Counted from the first letter of the stretch, positions 17,007 through 27,495 are shown. The stretch is DNA of 64,000 bases from Pseudotamlana agarivorans (GCF_001642835.1 NZ_LXEI01000001.1:1-64000); one strand, 5' to 3'. Numbers and translations are program-made. Notes: a model not told the origin generated them from the letters alone.

Positions 17007-19514
17007 CTATTTCTTTTTAGCAGCAGGTTTCTTTTTAGCTGCTGGTTTTCTTTTTGTTGTTTTTTTCTTTGGTGTATTGGCTTCAATAATGCCTTGAGCC
17101 TCTTCTAAAGTCATGTCGGTAACATCAACCGTTTTAGGTAGTTCTACTTTAATTTTACCTTTTAACACGTTGTGTCTTCCCCAGCGGGCCTTCTCTACAC
17201 GAATACCTTCGTCTTCCCAGTTATGAATAACCTTATCGATTTCCTTTTGAATTTTCGTTTCAATTAATTCAACAATATCGTCATCAGATAAGTTATCCCA
17301 ATCGTATTTTTTATTCACATTAATGAACATATTGTTCCATTTAATAAATGGTCCAAAACGCCCTTTTCCTTTTTGTACAGGTAAATCCTTATACATATAT
17401 ATAGGCGCATCAGCTTTTTGTTTTTCTTTAATTAAAACAATAGCATCATCCAATTCCACACTTAACGGATCAACACCTTTAGGTAGGGACACAAACGCGT
17501 CACCAAACTTCACATAAGGTCCGAAACGTCCGTTATTCACTAACACCTCTTCACCTTGAAAATCCCCTAAAGTTTTAGGAAGCTGGAATAAATCCATAGC
17601 CTCTTCATAGGTAATTGTTGTTAATTGTTGGTCTGGTCCTAAACTCGCAAATTGCGGCTTCTCTTCATCATCAACCGTCCCTATTTGCACCATAGGTCCG
17701 AAACGCCCCAAACGCACGCTAACCTGCTTGCCTGTTTTTGGGTCTTTACCCAAAATACGTTCACCAGATTCACGATCGGCATTCTCTTTTACATCTTCCA
17801 CAACAGGATGAAAATCTTTATAGAAGTTTTTCATCATCTTGGTCCAGTCCTCGTTTCCTTCAGCAATTTCATCAAAATCTGCTTCTACTTTTGCAGTAAA
17901 ATTGTAATCTAAAATCGCATCAAAATGATTCACTAGGAAATCGGTAACAATCATACCGATATCGGTAGGCACTAATTTCCCTTTATCTGAACCTACTTTC
18001 TCTGTTAGGGTTATATCTTTTACTTGTCCGTTACTTAGTGTAAGTTGCGTATAGTCACGTTCTACGCCATCAACGGTGCCTTTTTCGATATAATTTCTAT
18101 TTTGAATGGTAGAAATTGTAGGCGCATAAGTTGATGGACGCCCAATACCAAGCTCTTCCAATTTCTTAACTAACGAAGCCTCTGTATATCGTGCTGGCGG
18201 ACGCGTATAACGCTCGGTAGCCGTGATGTAGTTATTAAGTAGCGCTTCGTTAACACGTAAAGCAGGTAACATTCCTTCATGTTCTACATCTTCGTCATCT
18301 GTTCCTTCTAGATATACTTTTAAGAAACCATCGAAGGTGATCACCTCACCGTTAGCAGTAAATGTTTCTTCATGCGTTGACGCATTAATTTTCACATTAG
18401 TACGTTCCAATTCAGCCTCACTCATTTGCGATGCAATGGCACGTTTCCAAATCAAATCGTATAAACGTGCTTGATCTCTATCGATGTCTACGGAATGAGT
18501 TGCAAAACTCGTTGGACGAATCGCTTCGTGAGCCTCTTGCGCCCCTTTGGCTTTTCCTTTATAATTTCTTGGTTTACTATATTCTGCTCCGTATGCATTT
18601 TTGATTTCAGCTTCGGCACCTTGACGTGCTTCATCCGATAAATTCACACTATCCGTTCTCATATAAGTAATTAAACCCGCTTCATATAGGCGCTGTGCCA
18701 TAGTCATGGTTTTACTTACTGAAAAATACAGCTTACGAGAAGCTTCTTGCTGAAGTGTTGATGTTGTAAATGGTGCTGCTGGCGATTTTTTAGCAGGTTT
18801 CTTTTGAAGATCTGCTACTTTAAAATCGGCCGTAGCATTTTGTTCTAAGAATTTTTGAGCTTCCTCTTTGGTTGAAAAGTTTTTAGGAAGTTTAGCTTTA
18901 AAGGTTTGCCCATCTTCATTTGAAAATTCAGCATCAATTCGATAAGATGCTACTGCCTCGAAACCTTCAATTTCACGTTCTTTTTCAACAATTAAACGTA
19001 CAGAAACAGACTGAACACGCCCTGCTGATAGACCACCTTTAACCTTTCTCCATAGTACAGGAGACAACTCATAGCCCACAATTCGATCTAGTACACGACG
19101 GGCTTGCTGCGCATCAACCAAATCGTAATCGATACCTCTAGGGTTTTCAATCGCTTTTTGAATAGCAGATTTAGTAATCTCGTGAAAAACAATACGCTTT
19201 GTTTTTTCTTTATCCAATTTTAGGGTTTCGGCTAAATGCCATGCGATAGCCTCTCCTTCACGATCCTCATCACTTGCTAACCAAACCATTTCGGCTTTTT
19301 TCGCTAGGTCCTTCAGTTTTTTTACAACTGCTTTTTTATCCTTTGAAACTTCGTATTTTGGTTTAAAATCACCTTCAACATCAACGCCTAATTCCTTAGA
19401 TGGTAAATCGGAAATATGTCCGAAACTCGATTCAACTTTAAAATCTTTACCTAGAAATTTTTCAATGGTTTTTGCCTTTGCAGGTGACTCTACGATCACT
19501 AAATTCTTCGCCAT
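17007..19514 (-). CDS. topA: DNA topoisomerase I
   Basis: TopA is a type IA topoisomerase that relaxes negative supercoils through a 5'-phosphotyrosine intermediate. The 835-aa protein begins with the Toprim domain (NLVIVESPAKAKTIEKFLG; acidic triad region near DEDREGEAIAWHL) and carries the catalytic tyrosine in GLITYMRTDS (about residue 284). The C-terminal third has repeats of the form GRFGPMVQ, GRFGPYVKFG and GRFGPFIKW (topoisomerase C-terminal repeats) instead of cysteine zinc fingers, and ends in a Lys/Ala/Pro tail (AAKKKPAAKKK) resembling histone H1. A -7 element lies at 19534-19541. The arginase-like gene follows after 6 bp. Confidence 0.97.
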   Translation of the reverse strand: MAKNLVIVESPAKAKTIEKFLGKDFKVESSFGHISDLPSKELGVDVEGDFKPKYEVSKDKKAVVKKLKDLAKKAEMVWLASDEDREGEAIAWHLAETLKLDKEKTKRIVFHEITKSAIQKAIENPRGIDYDLVDAQQARRVLDRIVGYELSPVLWRKVKGGLSAGRVQSVSVRLIVEKEREIEGFEAVASYRIDAEFSNEDGQTFKAKLPKNFSTKEEAQKFLEQNATADFKVADLQKKPAKKSPAAPFTTSTLQQEASRKLYFSVSKTMTMAQRLYEAGLITYMRTDSVNLSDEARQGAEAEIKNAYGAEYSKPRNYKGKAKGAQEAHEAIRPTSFATHSVDIDRDQARLYDLIWKRAIASQMSEAELERTNVKINASTHEETFTANGEVITFDGFLKVYLEGTDDEDVEHEGMLPALRVNEALLNNYITATERYTRPPARYTEASLVKKLEELGIGRPSTYAPTISTIQNRNYIEKGTVDGVERDYTQLTLSNGQVKDITLTEKVGSDKGKLVPTDIGMIVTDFLVNHFDAILDYNFTAKVEADFDEIAEGNEDWTKMMKNFYKDFHPVVEDVKENADRESGERILGKDPKTGKQVSVRLGRFGPMVQIGTVDDEEKPQFASLGPDQQLTTITYEEAMDLFQLPKTLGDFQGEEVLVNNGRFGPYVKFGDAFVSLPKGVDPLSVELDDAIVLIKEKQKADAPIYMYKDLPVQKGKGRFGPFIKWNNMFINVNKKYDWDNLSDDDIVELIETKIQKEIDKVIHNWEDEGIRVEKARWGRHNVLKGKIKVELPKTVDVTDMTLEEAQGIIEANTPKKKTTKRKPAAKKKPAAKKK

Positions 19515-19533
19515 ACTTCACTTTTTGAAGCTA

Positions 19534-19541
19534 CAAATGTA
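19534..19541 (-). promoter_or_regulatory. Promoter -7 element for topA
   Basis: The minus strand reads TACATTTG, an exact TAnnTTTG match, 20 bp before the topA ATG. The -33 element is not clear because the region is a T-run. Confidence 0.5.
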
Positions 19542-19653
19542 TATGAAAAAAACGTTATCTGTAACATTTTGGTCATTATCTGTTAATTAATTAAATAAAA
19601 AACGGTCTTTTTTTAGATTGGTGAATTGTCAATTCTGATAAAAACAAGACCTC

Positions 19654-20415
19654 TTAAAAAGTAGAACCAATTTCGTCTATTGGACTTTGATACTCAAAAC
19701 CAATCACCTCTTTATAAATAAAAAGCACAGGCAAATAAGCTATAGCTATGGTAAATATAACCCCTATTCCACAACCTAAAATCCCTAGCATTCCCATTAA
19801 CGCACCAACGAACATCGTACCGAAAGAGATTAACCACTTTTTATTTCCTAATTTAAAACTCGCTTTTACAATTTCTATTTCGGTTAAATCGGGATTAAAC
19901 GCAAAAATGACGGCGATATACGACAATGGCACATACACATATATTAATGGTATTAAAAACAACAACTGAGCAATTGTAGAAATACCTGTGTAAATCATAC
20001 CTAAAGTTAAAAGCTTTGAAAAGTACCCGTTTCTAAAAAAATAAAAATAATCGTTCTGATAAGGTTTTCCTAATAACTCGAAGCTACACATTCTATAAAA
20101 GGCGGCTAAAAAGGCCATGGTTAAGGTACTCATCAAAATATTTTGAGGGACGCTATACAAAGCATTTTTCGAATATGAATTTACAAACCCTTCAATATCA
20201 AACTCGCCATTAACAAAAATCTCACTAGTAGGCGCCAGACCTATTATGGTAAACACGACAGCAACTGCCGCCCCACAAACCATCATTAATAAAAAAAGCA
20301 CAGCCCCTTTTTGCCAAACCATTTTATATAGCGTAATAACCTCGTCTATAATGATTCCAAAATCTAAAGCTTTTGCGTTTTCAATTTTATTAAATAAGTG
20401 TTCTAATGTGTTCAT
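19654..20415 (-). CDS. Multi-pass membrane protein, function unknown
   Basis: This 253-aa integral membrane protein has about five hydrophobic segments (roughly residues 38-60, 92-112, 135-158, 160-180 and 200-232). The N-terminal 30 residues are soluble and amphipathic. I recognise the type only as a Bacteroidota membrane protein family, often given misleading automatic names such as beta-carotene monooxygenase; I see no catalytic motif to support such a name. It stands alone between topA and the divergently transcribed miaB. Its stop is about 140 bp from the topA start, and no terminator hairpin is obvious there. Confidence 0.7.
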   Translation of the reverse strand: MNTLEHLFNKIENAKALDFGIIIDEVITLYKMVWQKGAVLFLLMMVCGAAVAVVFTIIGLAPTSEIFVNGEFDIEGFVNSYSKNALYSVPQNILMSTLTMAFLAAFYRMCSFELLGKPYQNDYFYFFRNGYFSKLLTLGMIYTGISTIAQLLFLIPLIYVYVPLSYIAVIFAFNPDLTEIEIVKASFKLGNKKWLISFGTMFVGALMGMLGILGCGIGVIFTIAIAYLPVLFIYKEVIGFEYQSPIDEIGSTF

Positions 20416-20543
20416 ACAAATGGATGGTTCTTGTTGATTTTTATTATTTGCCCCTAAAATTAATTTTTTTTAAGACAAACTAAAGCATAACGTCTACTAT
20501 ATGTAAAAACGTTCTTAATTCTCTGCTAAAATAAAACTGTCAC

Positions 20544-20576
20544 TTTGTCACAAATCATTAATATATTGTATCTTTG
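20544..20576 (+). promoter_or_regulatory. Promoter of the miaB operon
   Basis: TTTG (20544-20547) and TATCTTTG (20569-20576) are separated by 21 bases, a full match to the Bacteroidota consensus. The miaB ATG follows 34 bp later. Confidence 0.75.
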
Positions 20577-20610
20577 CGTGCTTATTGACCGTTAAAGGTT
20601 TCAGTAAATT

Positions 20611-22050
20611 ATGGAAAAGATTATAGACGAAAACAAACAAGGAAACACCTTAGTTTTAGAGCAAAAAGCTGAAAATAAACGCAAACTTTTTATTGAAAGT
20701 TATGGGTGCTCAATGAATTTTAGTGACAGCGAAATCGTAGCTTCTATTATGGCCGACCAAGGTTTTAATACGACTCAAAAATTGGAAGAAGCCGATTTAG
20801 TTTTAGTAAACACCTGCTCCATTAGAGACAAAGCCGAGCAAACCGTTCGCAAACGCCTTGAAAAATACAATGCTGTAAAACGCGATCAAAATCCGAAAAT
20901 GAAAGTTGGGGTTTTAGGCTGTATGGCCGAACGACTAAAAACCAAATTTCTTGAAGAAGAAAAAATTGTTGATTTAGTTGTTGGTCCAGATGCATACAAA
21001 GATTTACCAAACCTGCTCGCTGAAGTTGATGAAGGTAGAGACGCTATTAATGTGATTCTTTCCAAAGAAGAAACTTATGGAGATGTTTCTCCAGTACGTC
21101 TTAACACCAATGGTGTAACTGCTTTTGTTTCTATAACCCGTGGTTGCGACAATATGTGTACTTTTTGTGTGGTACCTTTTACCCGCGGGCGTGAACGCAG
21201 TAGAGATCCTCAAAGTATTCTCGAAGAAGTAAATGACTTATGGGAAAGAGGTTATAAAGAAATTACTTTATTAGGACAAAATGTAGACAGTTACCTGTGG
21301 TATGGTGGCGGACTTAAAAAAGATTTTGTTAAGGCTACCGACATGCAAAAGGCTACAGCTGTTGACTTTGCAAAACTACTAGAGATTTGTGCTAAAGCGC
21401 AACCTAAAATGCGTATTCGTTTTTCTACCTCTAACCCTCAAGATTTAACCCTTGATGTGGTTGAAACTATGGCGAAATTCGATAATATCTGTAAACACAT
21501 TCATTTACCAGTACAAAGCGGAAGCAACCGTATTTTAAAGGCCATGAACCGCCTGCATACACGTGAGGAGTATTTTGAATTAATCGATAATATTCGCCGC
21601 ATCATTCCTGAATGTGCCATTAGTCAAGATATGATTGTTGGATTCCCTACAGAAACCGAGGAAGACTTTAAAGACACTGTGTCTTTAATGGAATACGTAA
21701 AATACAACTTTGGCTATATGTTTACCTATTCGGAACGCCCTGGAACTATGGCCGGAAGAAACATGGAAGATGATGTGCCTGAGGAAACAAAAAAACGTAG
21801 ACTACAAGATATTGTAGACTTACAACGTATTCATAGCGAAATTAGAACCAAAGAACACTTAAACACTGTTGTGGAAGTGTTAATCGAAAAAGAATCTAAA
21901 AAATCACCCGATCAATGGTCTGGTAGAACGTCGCAAAATATAGTATGTGTGTTCCCTAAAGCCGATTATAAAATTGGCGATTTTGTGAATGTTAATGTCA
22001 CAGATTGTACTAGTGCAACACTTATAGGAGAGGGAATAAGCCCCTCCTAA
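20611..22050 (+). CDS. miaB: tRNA-2-methylthio-N6-dimethylallyladenosine synthase MiaB
   Basis: MiaB is a radical-SAM methylthiotransferase acting on i6A37 of tRNAs. The 479-aa protein has the N-terminal UPF0004 domain with three [4Fe-4S] cysteines (C33, C69, C104), the radical SAM cluster C179-x3-C183-x2-C186 (RGCDNMCTFCVVPF), and a C-terminal TRAM domain (from about residue 415). The last residues (SPS) and the TAA stop are encoded inside a G/C-run palindromic repeat starting at 22038, so the extreme C-terminus has been rewritten by the repeat. It is the first gene of a plus-strand series with the sigma-54 activator, lptE and secG. Confidence 0.97.
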   Translation: MEKIIDENKQGNTLVLEQKAENKRKLFIESYGCSMNFSDSEIVASIMADQGFNTTQKLEEADLVLVNTCSIRDKAEQTVRKRLEKYNAVKRDQNPKMKVGVLGCMAERLKTKFLEEEKIVDLVVGPDAYKDLPNLLAEVDEGRDAINVILSKEETYGDVSPVRLNTNGVTAFVSITRGCDNMCTFCVVPFTRGRERSRDPQSILEEVNDLWERGYKEITLLGQNVDSYLWYGGGLKKDFVKATDMQKATAVDFAKLLEICAKAQPKMRIRFSTSNPQDLTLDVVETMAKFDNICKHIHLPVQSGSNRILKAMNRLHTREEYFELIDNIRRIIPECAISQDMIVGFPTETEEDFKDTVSLMEYVKYNFGYMFTYSERPGTMAGRNMEDDVPEETKKRRLQDIVDLQRIHSEIRTKEHLNTVVEVLIEKESKKSPDQWSGRTSQNIVCVFPKADYKIGDFVNVNVTDCTSATLIGEGISPS

Positions 22051-22166
22051 CCTCCCCTAAGGGGAGGAATTCTTACTCAAATGAATAAATATAAGTATGA
22101 CTCAAAATAGAAAGAATCAAAATATTCACTTTTTAAATTCCCCTTTTGGGGGCTAGGGGGCTAATT
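22038..22166. repeat. Composite inverted repeat between miaB and the activator gene
   Basis: Two G/C-run palindromic repeats face each other. The left copy is 22038-22072 (AAGCCCCTCC...CCTAAGGGGAGGAATTC) and the right copy 22135-22166 is inverted (its complement begins AATTAGCCCCCTAGCCCCC and ends in AATTT). The 62-bp centre is AT-rich with no gene. The 129-bp unit contains the miaB stop codon at its left end and abuts the activator ATG (22167) at its right end, so it looks inserted or amplified between two genes of one operon. Confidence 0.65.
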
Positions 22167-23438
22167 ATGGAATCAGTTCAAGCTATAAAACAACGATTTG
22201 GTATTATTGGAAATACGCCTGCCTTAAATCGCGCCATTGAAAAAACGATTCAAGTAGCACCAACAGACATTTCGGTTTTAGTTACTGGAGAGAGTGGCGT
22301 TGGTAAAGAAAGTATTCCTAAAATAATACACCAGTTATCACATAGAAAACACAACAAATACATTGCTGTTAACTGTGGCGCCATTCCTGAAGGCACTATT
22401 GACAGTGAACTATTTGGACATGAAAAAGGCGCTTTTACTGGTGCCACCCAAACCAGAGCCGGTTATTTTGAAGTTGCCGATGGCGGAACCATTTTTTTGG
22501 ATGAAGTTGGCGAGCTGCCCCTAACCACACAAGTACGTTTATTACGTGTGTTAGAAAATGGTGAATTCCTAAAAGTGGGTTCTAGTAAAGTTCAAAAAAC
22601 CAATGTGCGTATTGTAGCGGCAACCAATGTAAACATGTTTGAAGCTATCGAAAAAGAAAAATTTCGCGAAGATTTATATTATCGCTTAAGTACGGTAGAT
22701 ATCAACCTGCCCCCATTACGTGAGCGTCAAGGTGATATACATTTATTATTCAGGAAATTTGCTAGCGATTTTGCTTTGAAATACAAAATGCCTACCGTAA
22801 AACTTAGTGACAATGCGATAACCATGCTTACAAAGTTCCGATGGGGCGGTAATATTCGTCAGCTGCGAAACATTGCCGAGCAACTTTCTGTTTTAGAACA
22901 AAACCGAACAATCACTTCAGAGATTCTTCGTAGTTATTTGCCAGACTCCGCATCGACCAACCTGCCAGCGGTTATAAAAACATCAAAATCTGAAAGCGAT
23001 TTCAGTAGTGAACGTGAAATTCTGTATAAAGTCCTTTTTGACATGAAAAGTGATTTGAACGATTTGAAAAAACTCACTATGGAATTGATGAAAAACGGAA
23101 ACACTAAAGATGTTGAAAAAAACAATGAAAGTTTGATTCAGAAAATTTACGGCGATACCGATGATGAAGACACAGATTATGAAGAATCATTAGACACCAA
23201 CACAGAATTGATCTCCATTCCAGAACACACGGTGGAAGAGGATTTACAACCTGTGCAAGACAAATATCATTTTGCTGAAGAAATTGAAGAAGAAGAAACC
23301 TTATCGCTACATCAAAAAGAGCTAGAGCTTATTAAAAAATCTCTAGAACGTCACCAAGGAAAACGTAAATTAGCAGCCCAAGAATTAGGCATTAGCGAGC
23401 GTACATTATATAGAAAAATTAAACAATACGATCTTTAA
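22167..23438 (+). CDS. Sigma-54-dependent transcriptional activator (AAA+ with Fis HTH)
   Basis: This enhancer-binding-type activator of about 423 aa starts at ATG 22167. It has almost no N-terminal sensor domain (only about 15 residues before the AAA+ domain). Walker A is GESGVGKE (41-48), the sigma-54 contact loop is GAFTGA (88-93), and Walker B is GGTIFLDE (107-114). An unusual acidic, low-complexity linker (about residues 265-375) leads to a Fis-type helix-turn-helix at the end (KLAAQELGISERTLYRKI). The frame is open to 22146, but those residues come from the repeat. It is followed by lptE after 43 bp. The lack of a receiver domain suggests control by level or a partner protein. Confidence 0.93.
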   Translation: MESVQAIKQRFGIIGNTPALNRAIEKTIQVAPTDISVLVTGESGVGKESIPKIIHQLSHRKHNKYIAVNCGAIPEGTIDSELFGHEKGAFTGATQTRAGYFEVADGGTIFLDEVGELPLTTQVRLLRVLENGEFLKVGSSKVQKTNVRIVAATNVNMFEAIEKEKFREDLYYRLSTVDINLPPLRERQGDIHLLFRKFASDFALKYKMPTVKLSDNAITMLTKFRWGGNIRQLRNIAEQLSVLEQNRTITSEILRSYLPDSASTNLPAVIKTSKSESDFSSEREILYKVLFDMKSDLNDLKKLTMELMKNGNTKDVEKNNESLIQKIYGDTDDEDTDYEESLDTNTELISIPEHTVEEDLQPVQDKYHFAEEIEEEETLSLHQKELELIKKSLERHQGKRKLAAQELGISERTLYRKIKQYDL

Positions 23439-23481
23439 GTTTACACTCAAACCTTTATCATCAAAATCAGGAGTACTTAGA

Positions 23482-23991
23482 ATGAGAAAATATATTATCC
23501 CCTTCACTTTTATCCTTTTTAGCTTAACTATTGTAGGTTGCGGCATCTATTCTTTCACAGGCGCTTCCATTCCTGCAGGCGTAACGACATATCAAGTAAA
23601 TCGTTTTGAAAATACCGCTTTACTTATCGAGCCTGGTTTAGAGCGAGACTTTAAATTGGCGCTAGAAGACTTAATTCAAAATCAAACCAATTTAAATTTA
23701 GTGCCTTCTGGAGGTGATTTGGTATACGAAGGTGAAATTACCGAATACAGAATTTCTCCAACTACGGCTACTTCCGATCAAATAGCTGCTCAAAACCGAT
23801 TAACTATAAGTGTAAGCCTACGGTTCTTCAACAAGAAAAAACCAGAGGACGACCTAGAACAGCGTTTTTCGTTTTTCTATGACTACCCAGGAACCGATCA
23901 ACTAGTTGGTTCATTAAAAACAACAGCCCAAGAAGAAATATTTGAACGTATCACACAAGATATCTTTAACGCTACATTAGCCAAATGGTAA
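23482..23991 (+). CDS. lptE: LPS-assembly lipoprotein LptE-like
   Basis: This 169-aa lipoprotein has its lipid Cys at residue 20 (TIVGCGIYSF). The small alpha/beta body, with the start YSFTGASIPAGVTTYQVNRFEN and the FERITQDIFN end, is the Bacteroidota LptE form, which plugs the LptD barrel for lipopolysaccharide insertion in the outer membrane. It lies between the sigma-54 activator and a TPR-like gene, and its TAA (23989-23991) is followed at once by that frame. The context with secG supports an envelope role. The symbol rests on the family resemblance and the conserved context as I know them. Confidence 0.85.
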   Translation: MRKYIIPFTFILFSLTIVGCGIYSFTGASIPAGVTTYQVNRFENTALLIEPGLERDFKLALEDLIQNQTNLNLVPSGGDLVYEGEITEYRISPTTATSDQIAAQNRLTISVSLRFFNKKKPEDDLEQRFSFFYDYPGTDQLVGSLKTTAQEEIFERITQDIFNATLAKW

Positions 23992-24018
23992 TTGGCAGGC
24001 TTAAAATTTAAACCACAA

Positions 24019-24981
24019 ATGACACAAGCAGATTTTATACACATCCTTCAAAAGCCCCAGGAGTTAACTCATGAGCAAACCGATGGATTAAAATCTATTC
24101 TTGAAAAACACCCTTATTTTCAAGCGGCAAGAGCTATTTACCTCAAAGGTTTAAAAGATCAAAGTAGTCTACAGTACAACAAAGAACTTAAAATTACAGC
24201 CGCCTATACAACCGATAGAAGTATTTTGTTTGATTTTATTACTTCGGAAGTATTCTTTCAAAATGAAATTTCGGAGACCATAAAAAGCAACAGTAATTAT
24301 TTGGGAGACCTTGCTGTTGAAGCTGAAGATCTTTCTATCAACAAAAAGGTATCTATTGACGATCGTCTTAATCAGCAAATTAATGATACCGATGGTGTTT
24401 TAGATCCAGCACTCTTTGAACCTAAAGAACCTAGACCTTTAAAAGAAACACCTATAATTTCGAACACTCCGGAAAAGGGTCAAGAAAAACAGCAAGACTC
24501 AAACCCTGATGAAAAATCAGCCGAAGCCATTTTGGAGTTAGGAAAACCTCTTCCTTTTAATAAAAAAGAATCACATTCTTTTAACGAGTGGCTACAACTT
24601 ACCAGGTTTCAACCTATTGAAAGAGAACCAGAAAAGGAAAAACTGGAAATGAAAAGTGATGAATCTTCACCAGAACCGACATCAACAACCGATTTAGAGA
24701 AGGAGAAAAAATTCAAACTTATTGATAAATTCATTGCTGAAAACCCTAAAATAAGTCCGACGAAACCTTTAATGCAAAAGGGAAATTTAGCGCAAGCCCA
24801 GATGATACAGCCGGAAGCGTTAATGACAGAGACTTTAGCGCGAATTTATGTTGAACAGAAAAACTTTAAAAAGGCAATTCAATCTTATAAAATTTTAAGT
24901 TTGAAATATCCAGAAAAAAGTAGTTTCTTTGCAAACCAAATTAAAGCAGTAGAGCAATTACAAGAACAAAATAATAAATAA
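24019..24981 (+). CDS. TPR-like cytoplasmic protein, function unknown
   Basis: This protein of about 320 aa has no signal peptide or membrane segment. The N-terminal ~90 residues are helical (QADFIHILQKPQELTHEQ). The middle (about 125-250) is charged and low-complexity (Glu, Lys, Pro, Ser). The C-terminus has a tetratricopeptide motif (ETLARIYVEQKNFKKAIQSY). A TTG at 23992 would extend it by 9 residues and abut the lptE stop, but the ATG at 24019 is preferred. It is followed by secG two bases after its stop. The role is unknown; the TPR suggests protein binding, possibly in outer-membrane or secretion biogenesis given its neighbours. Confidence 0.75.
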   Translation: MTQADFIHILQKPQELTHEQTDGLKSILEKHPYFQAARAIYLKGLKDQSSLQYNKELKITAAYTTDRSILFDFITSEVFFQNEISETIKSNSNYLGDLAVEAEDLSINKKVSIDDRLNQQINDTDGVLDPALFEPKEPRPLKETPIISNTPEKGQEKQQDSNPDEKSAEAILELGKPLPFNKKESHSFNEWLQLTRFQPIEREPEKEKLEMKSDESSPEPTSTTDLEKEKKFKLIDKFIAENPKISPTKPLMQKGNLAQAQMIQPEALMTETLARIYVEQKNFKKAIQSYKILSLKYPEKSSFFANQIKAVEQLQEQNNK

Positions 24982-24983
24982 CA

Positions 24984-25334
24984 ATGAGTACGTTTACAAT
25001 ATTTTTAGTCCTTATAGTGGTGGTAGCGTTTTTACTAATCGTAGTAATCATGGTTCAAAACCCTAAAGGTGGCGGATTATCATCATCTTTCGGTGGTGGT
25101 GGCACACAACAATTAGGTGGTGTAAAAAAGACCACAGACTTTTTAGATAAAAGCACTTGGTACTTAGCTACTTTACTTTTAGTATTAATTTTAGCGTCTA
25201 ATGTAGCTATTAACAGAGGACCTGGTACAGGAGAATCTAAAGCATTAGATACTGAAGCTGCTCCAGCACCTGTAGCTTTACCTGAAACACCAGCTGCAAC
25301 TAATGACGCAGCTCCTGTTAAAGAAGCAGAATAA
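24984..25334 (+). CDS. secG: Preprotein translocase subunit SecG
   Basis: SecG is the small SecYEG subunit that assists protein translocation. The 116-aa protein has two TM helices (about residues 3-24 and 54-74) joined by the conserved loop MVQNPKGGGLSSSFGGGG. A Pro/Ala/Glu-rich C-terminal tail beyond the second TM is normal for Bacteroidota SecG. It is the last gene of the miaB-to-secG series; a strong terminator follows at 25362-25394. Confidence 0.95.
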   Translation: MSTFTIFLVLIVVVAFLLIVVIMVQNPKGGGLSSSFGGGGTQQLGGVKKTTDFLDKSTWYLATLLLVLILASNVAINRGPGTGESKALDTEAAPAPVALPETPAATNDAAPVKEAE

Positions 25335-25361
25335 GTATTCATTGCATACCATATACAAGAC

Positions 25362-25394
25362 AAAAATGCCAACTTTTTAAGTTGGCATTTTTTG
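25362..25394 (+). terminator. Intrinsic terminator after secG
   Basis: ATGCCAACTT and AAGTTGGCAT form a stem with a short T-rich loop, preceded by AAAA and followed by TTTTTTG. This is a textbook rho-independent site 28 bp after the secG stop. Confidence 0.85.
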
Positions 25395-25404
25395 TTTCTG
25401 CAAG

Positions 25405-25436
25405 TTTGTCAGTTATATGCTATTGGCATATTTTTC
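25405..25436 (+). promoter_or_regulatory. Predicted promoter of groES-groEL
   Basis: TTTG (25405-25408) and TATTTTTC (25429-25436) are spaced by 20 bases; the -7 element has one mismatch at its last base. It gives a leader of about 45 nt before groES. I see no CIRCE-type inverted repeat nearby. Confidence 0.5.
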
Positions 25437-25488
25437 GTAATCATGTAGTCTAGTAATTTAAACTTAATAATTAAAAACATAAATTAAA

Positions 25489-25764
25489 ATGGGATTAAAC
25501 ATTAAACCTTTAGCAGACCGTGTTCTAATAGAACCTGCTGCAGCTGAAACTAAAACCGCTTCAGGAATTATCATTCCAGATAACGCAAAAGAAAAGCCTC
25601 AAAAAGGAACTGTAGTAGCCGCTGGACCAGGAACAAAAGACGAGCCCATTACTGTAAAAGTTGGGGACACTGTTTTATATGGTAAATATGCTGGAACAGA
25701 ACTTAAACTAGAAGGTTCCGATTATTTAATCATGCGTGAAAGCGATATTTTGGCAATCGTTTAA
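25489..25764 (+). CDS. groES: Co-chaperonin GroES
   Basis: GroES is the 10-kDa lid of the GroEL chaperonin chamber. The 91-aa protein contains the family signature [21 protein letters not shown], the mobile-loop region with SGIIIPD, and the C-terminal [27 protein letters not shown]. The length is typical. It is followed by groEL after a 102-bp gap that contains two GC-rich hairpins, so the two genes are probably co-transcribed but may be processed or expressed at different levels. Confidence 0.98.
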   Translation: MGLNIKPLADRVLIEPAAAETKTASGIIIPDNAKEKPQKGTVVAAGPGTKDEPITVKVGDTVLYGKYAGTELKLEGSDYLIMRESDILAIV

Positions 25765-25776
25765 ATAACTTTTTCC

Positions 25777-25847
25777 GTTCCCGTGAAGACGGGAACCTCA
25801 CAAAACACACTAAATTTTAATAATTAGATTCCCGCGCAGGCGGGAAT
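25777..25847 (+). repeat. Paired REP-like hairpins between groES and groEL
   Basis: Two perfect hairpins with four-base loops are present: GTTCCCGT-gaag-ACGGGAAC (25777-25796) and ATTCCCGC-gcag-GCGGGAAT (25828-25847). They share the TTCCCG/CGGGAA core and are much more GC-rich than the surroundings. Neither is followed by a T-run in the gene direction, so they are not simple terminators. They resemble dispersed repetitive extragenic palindromes and may stabilise or process the groESL transcript. Confidence 0.7.
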
Positions 25848-25857
25848 AAAAAAATAA

Positions 25858-27495
<1,638 letters not shown>

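Noticed and set aside
19654-20415. Beta-carotene monooxygenase
   Set aside because: Homologues are sometimes given this name automatically, but there are no iron-ligand histidines or beta-propeller features, only membrane helices.
22146-22166. Upstream start for the sigma-54 activator
   Set aside because: It would be encoded by a repeat (residues GARGLI) and precedes the family start MESVQAIKQRFG, which begins at 22167.
25777-25796. Terminator between groES and groEL
   Set aside because: The stem is stable but no T-run follows in the direction of transcription, and groES/groEL need to be co-expressed.
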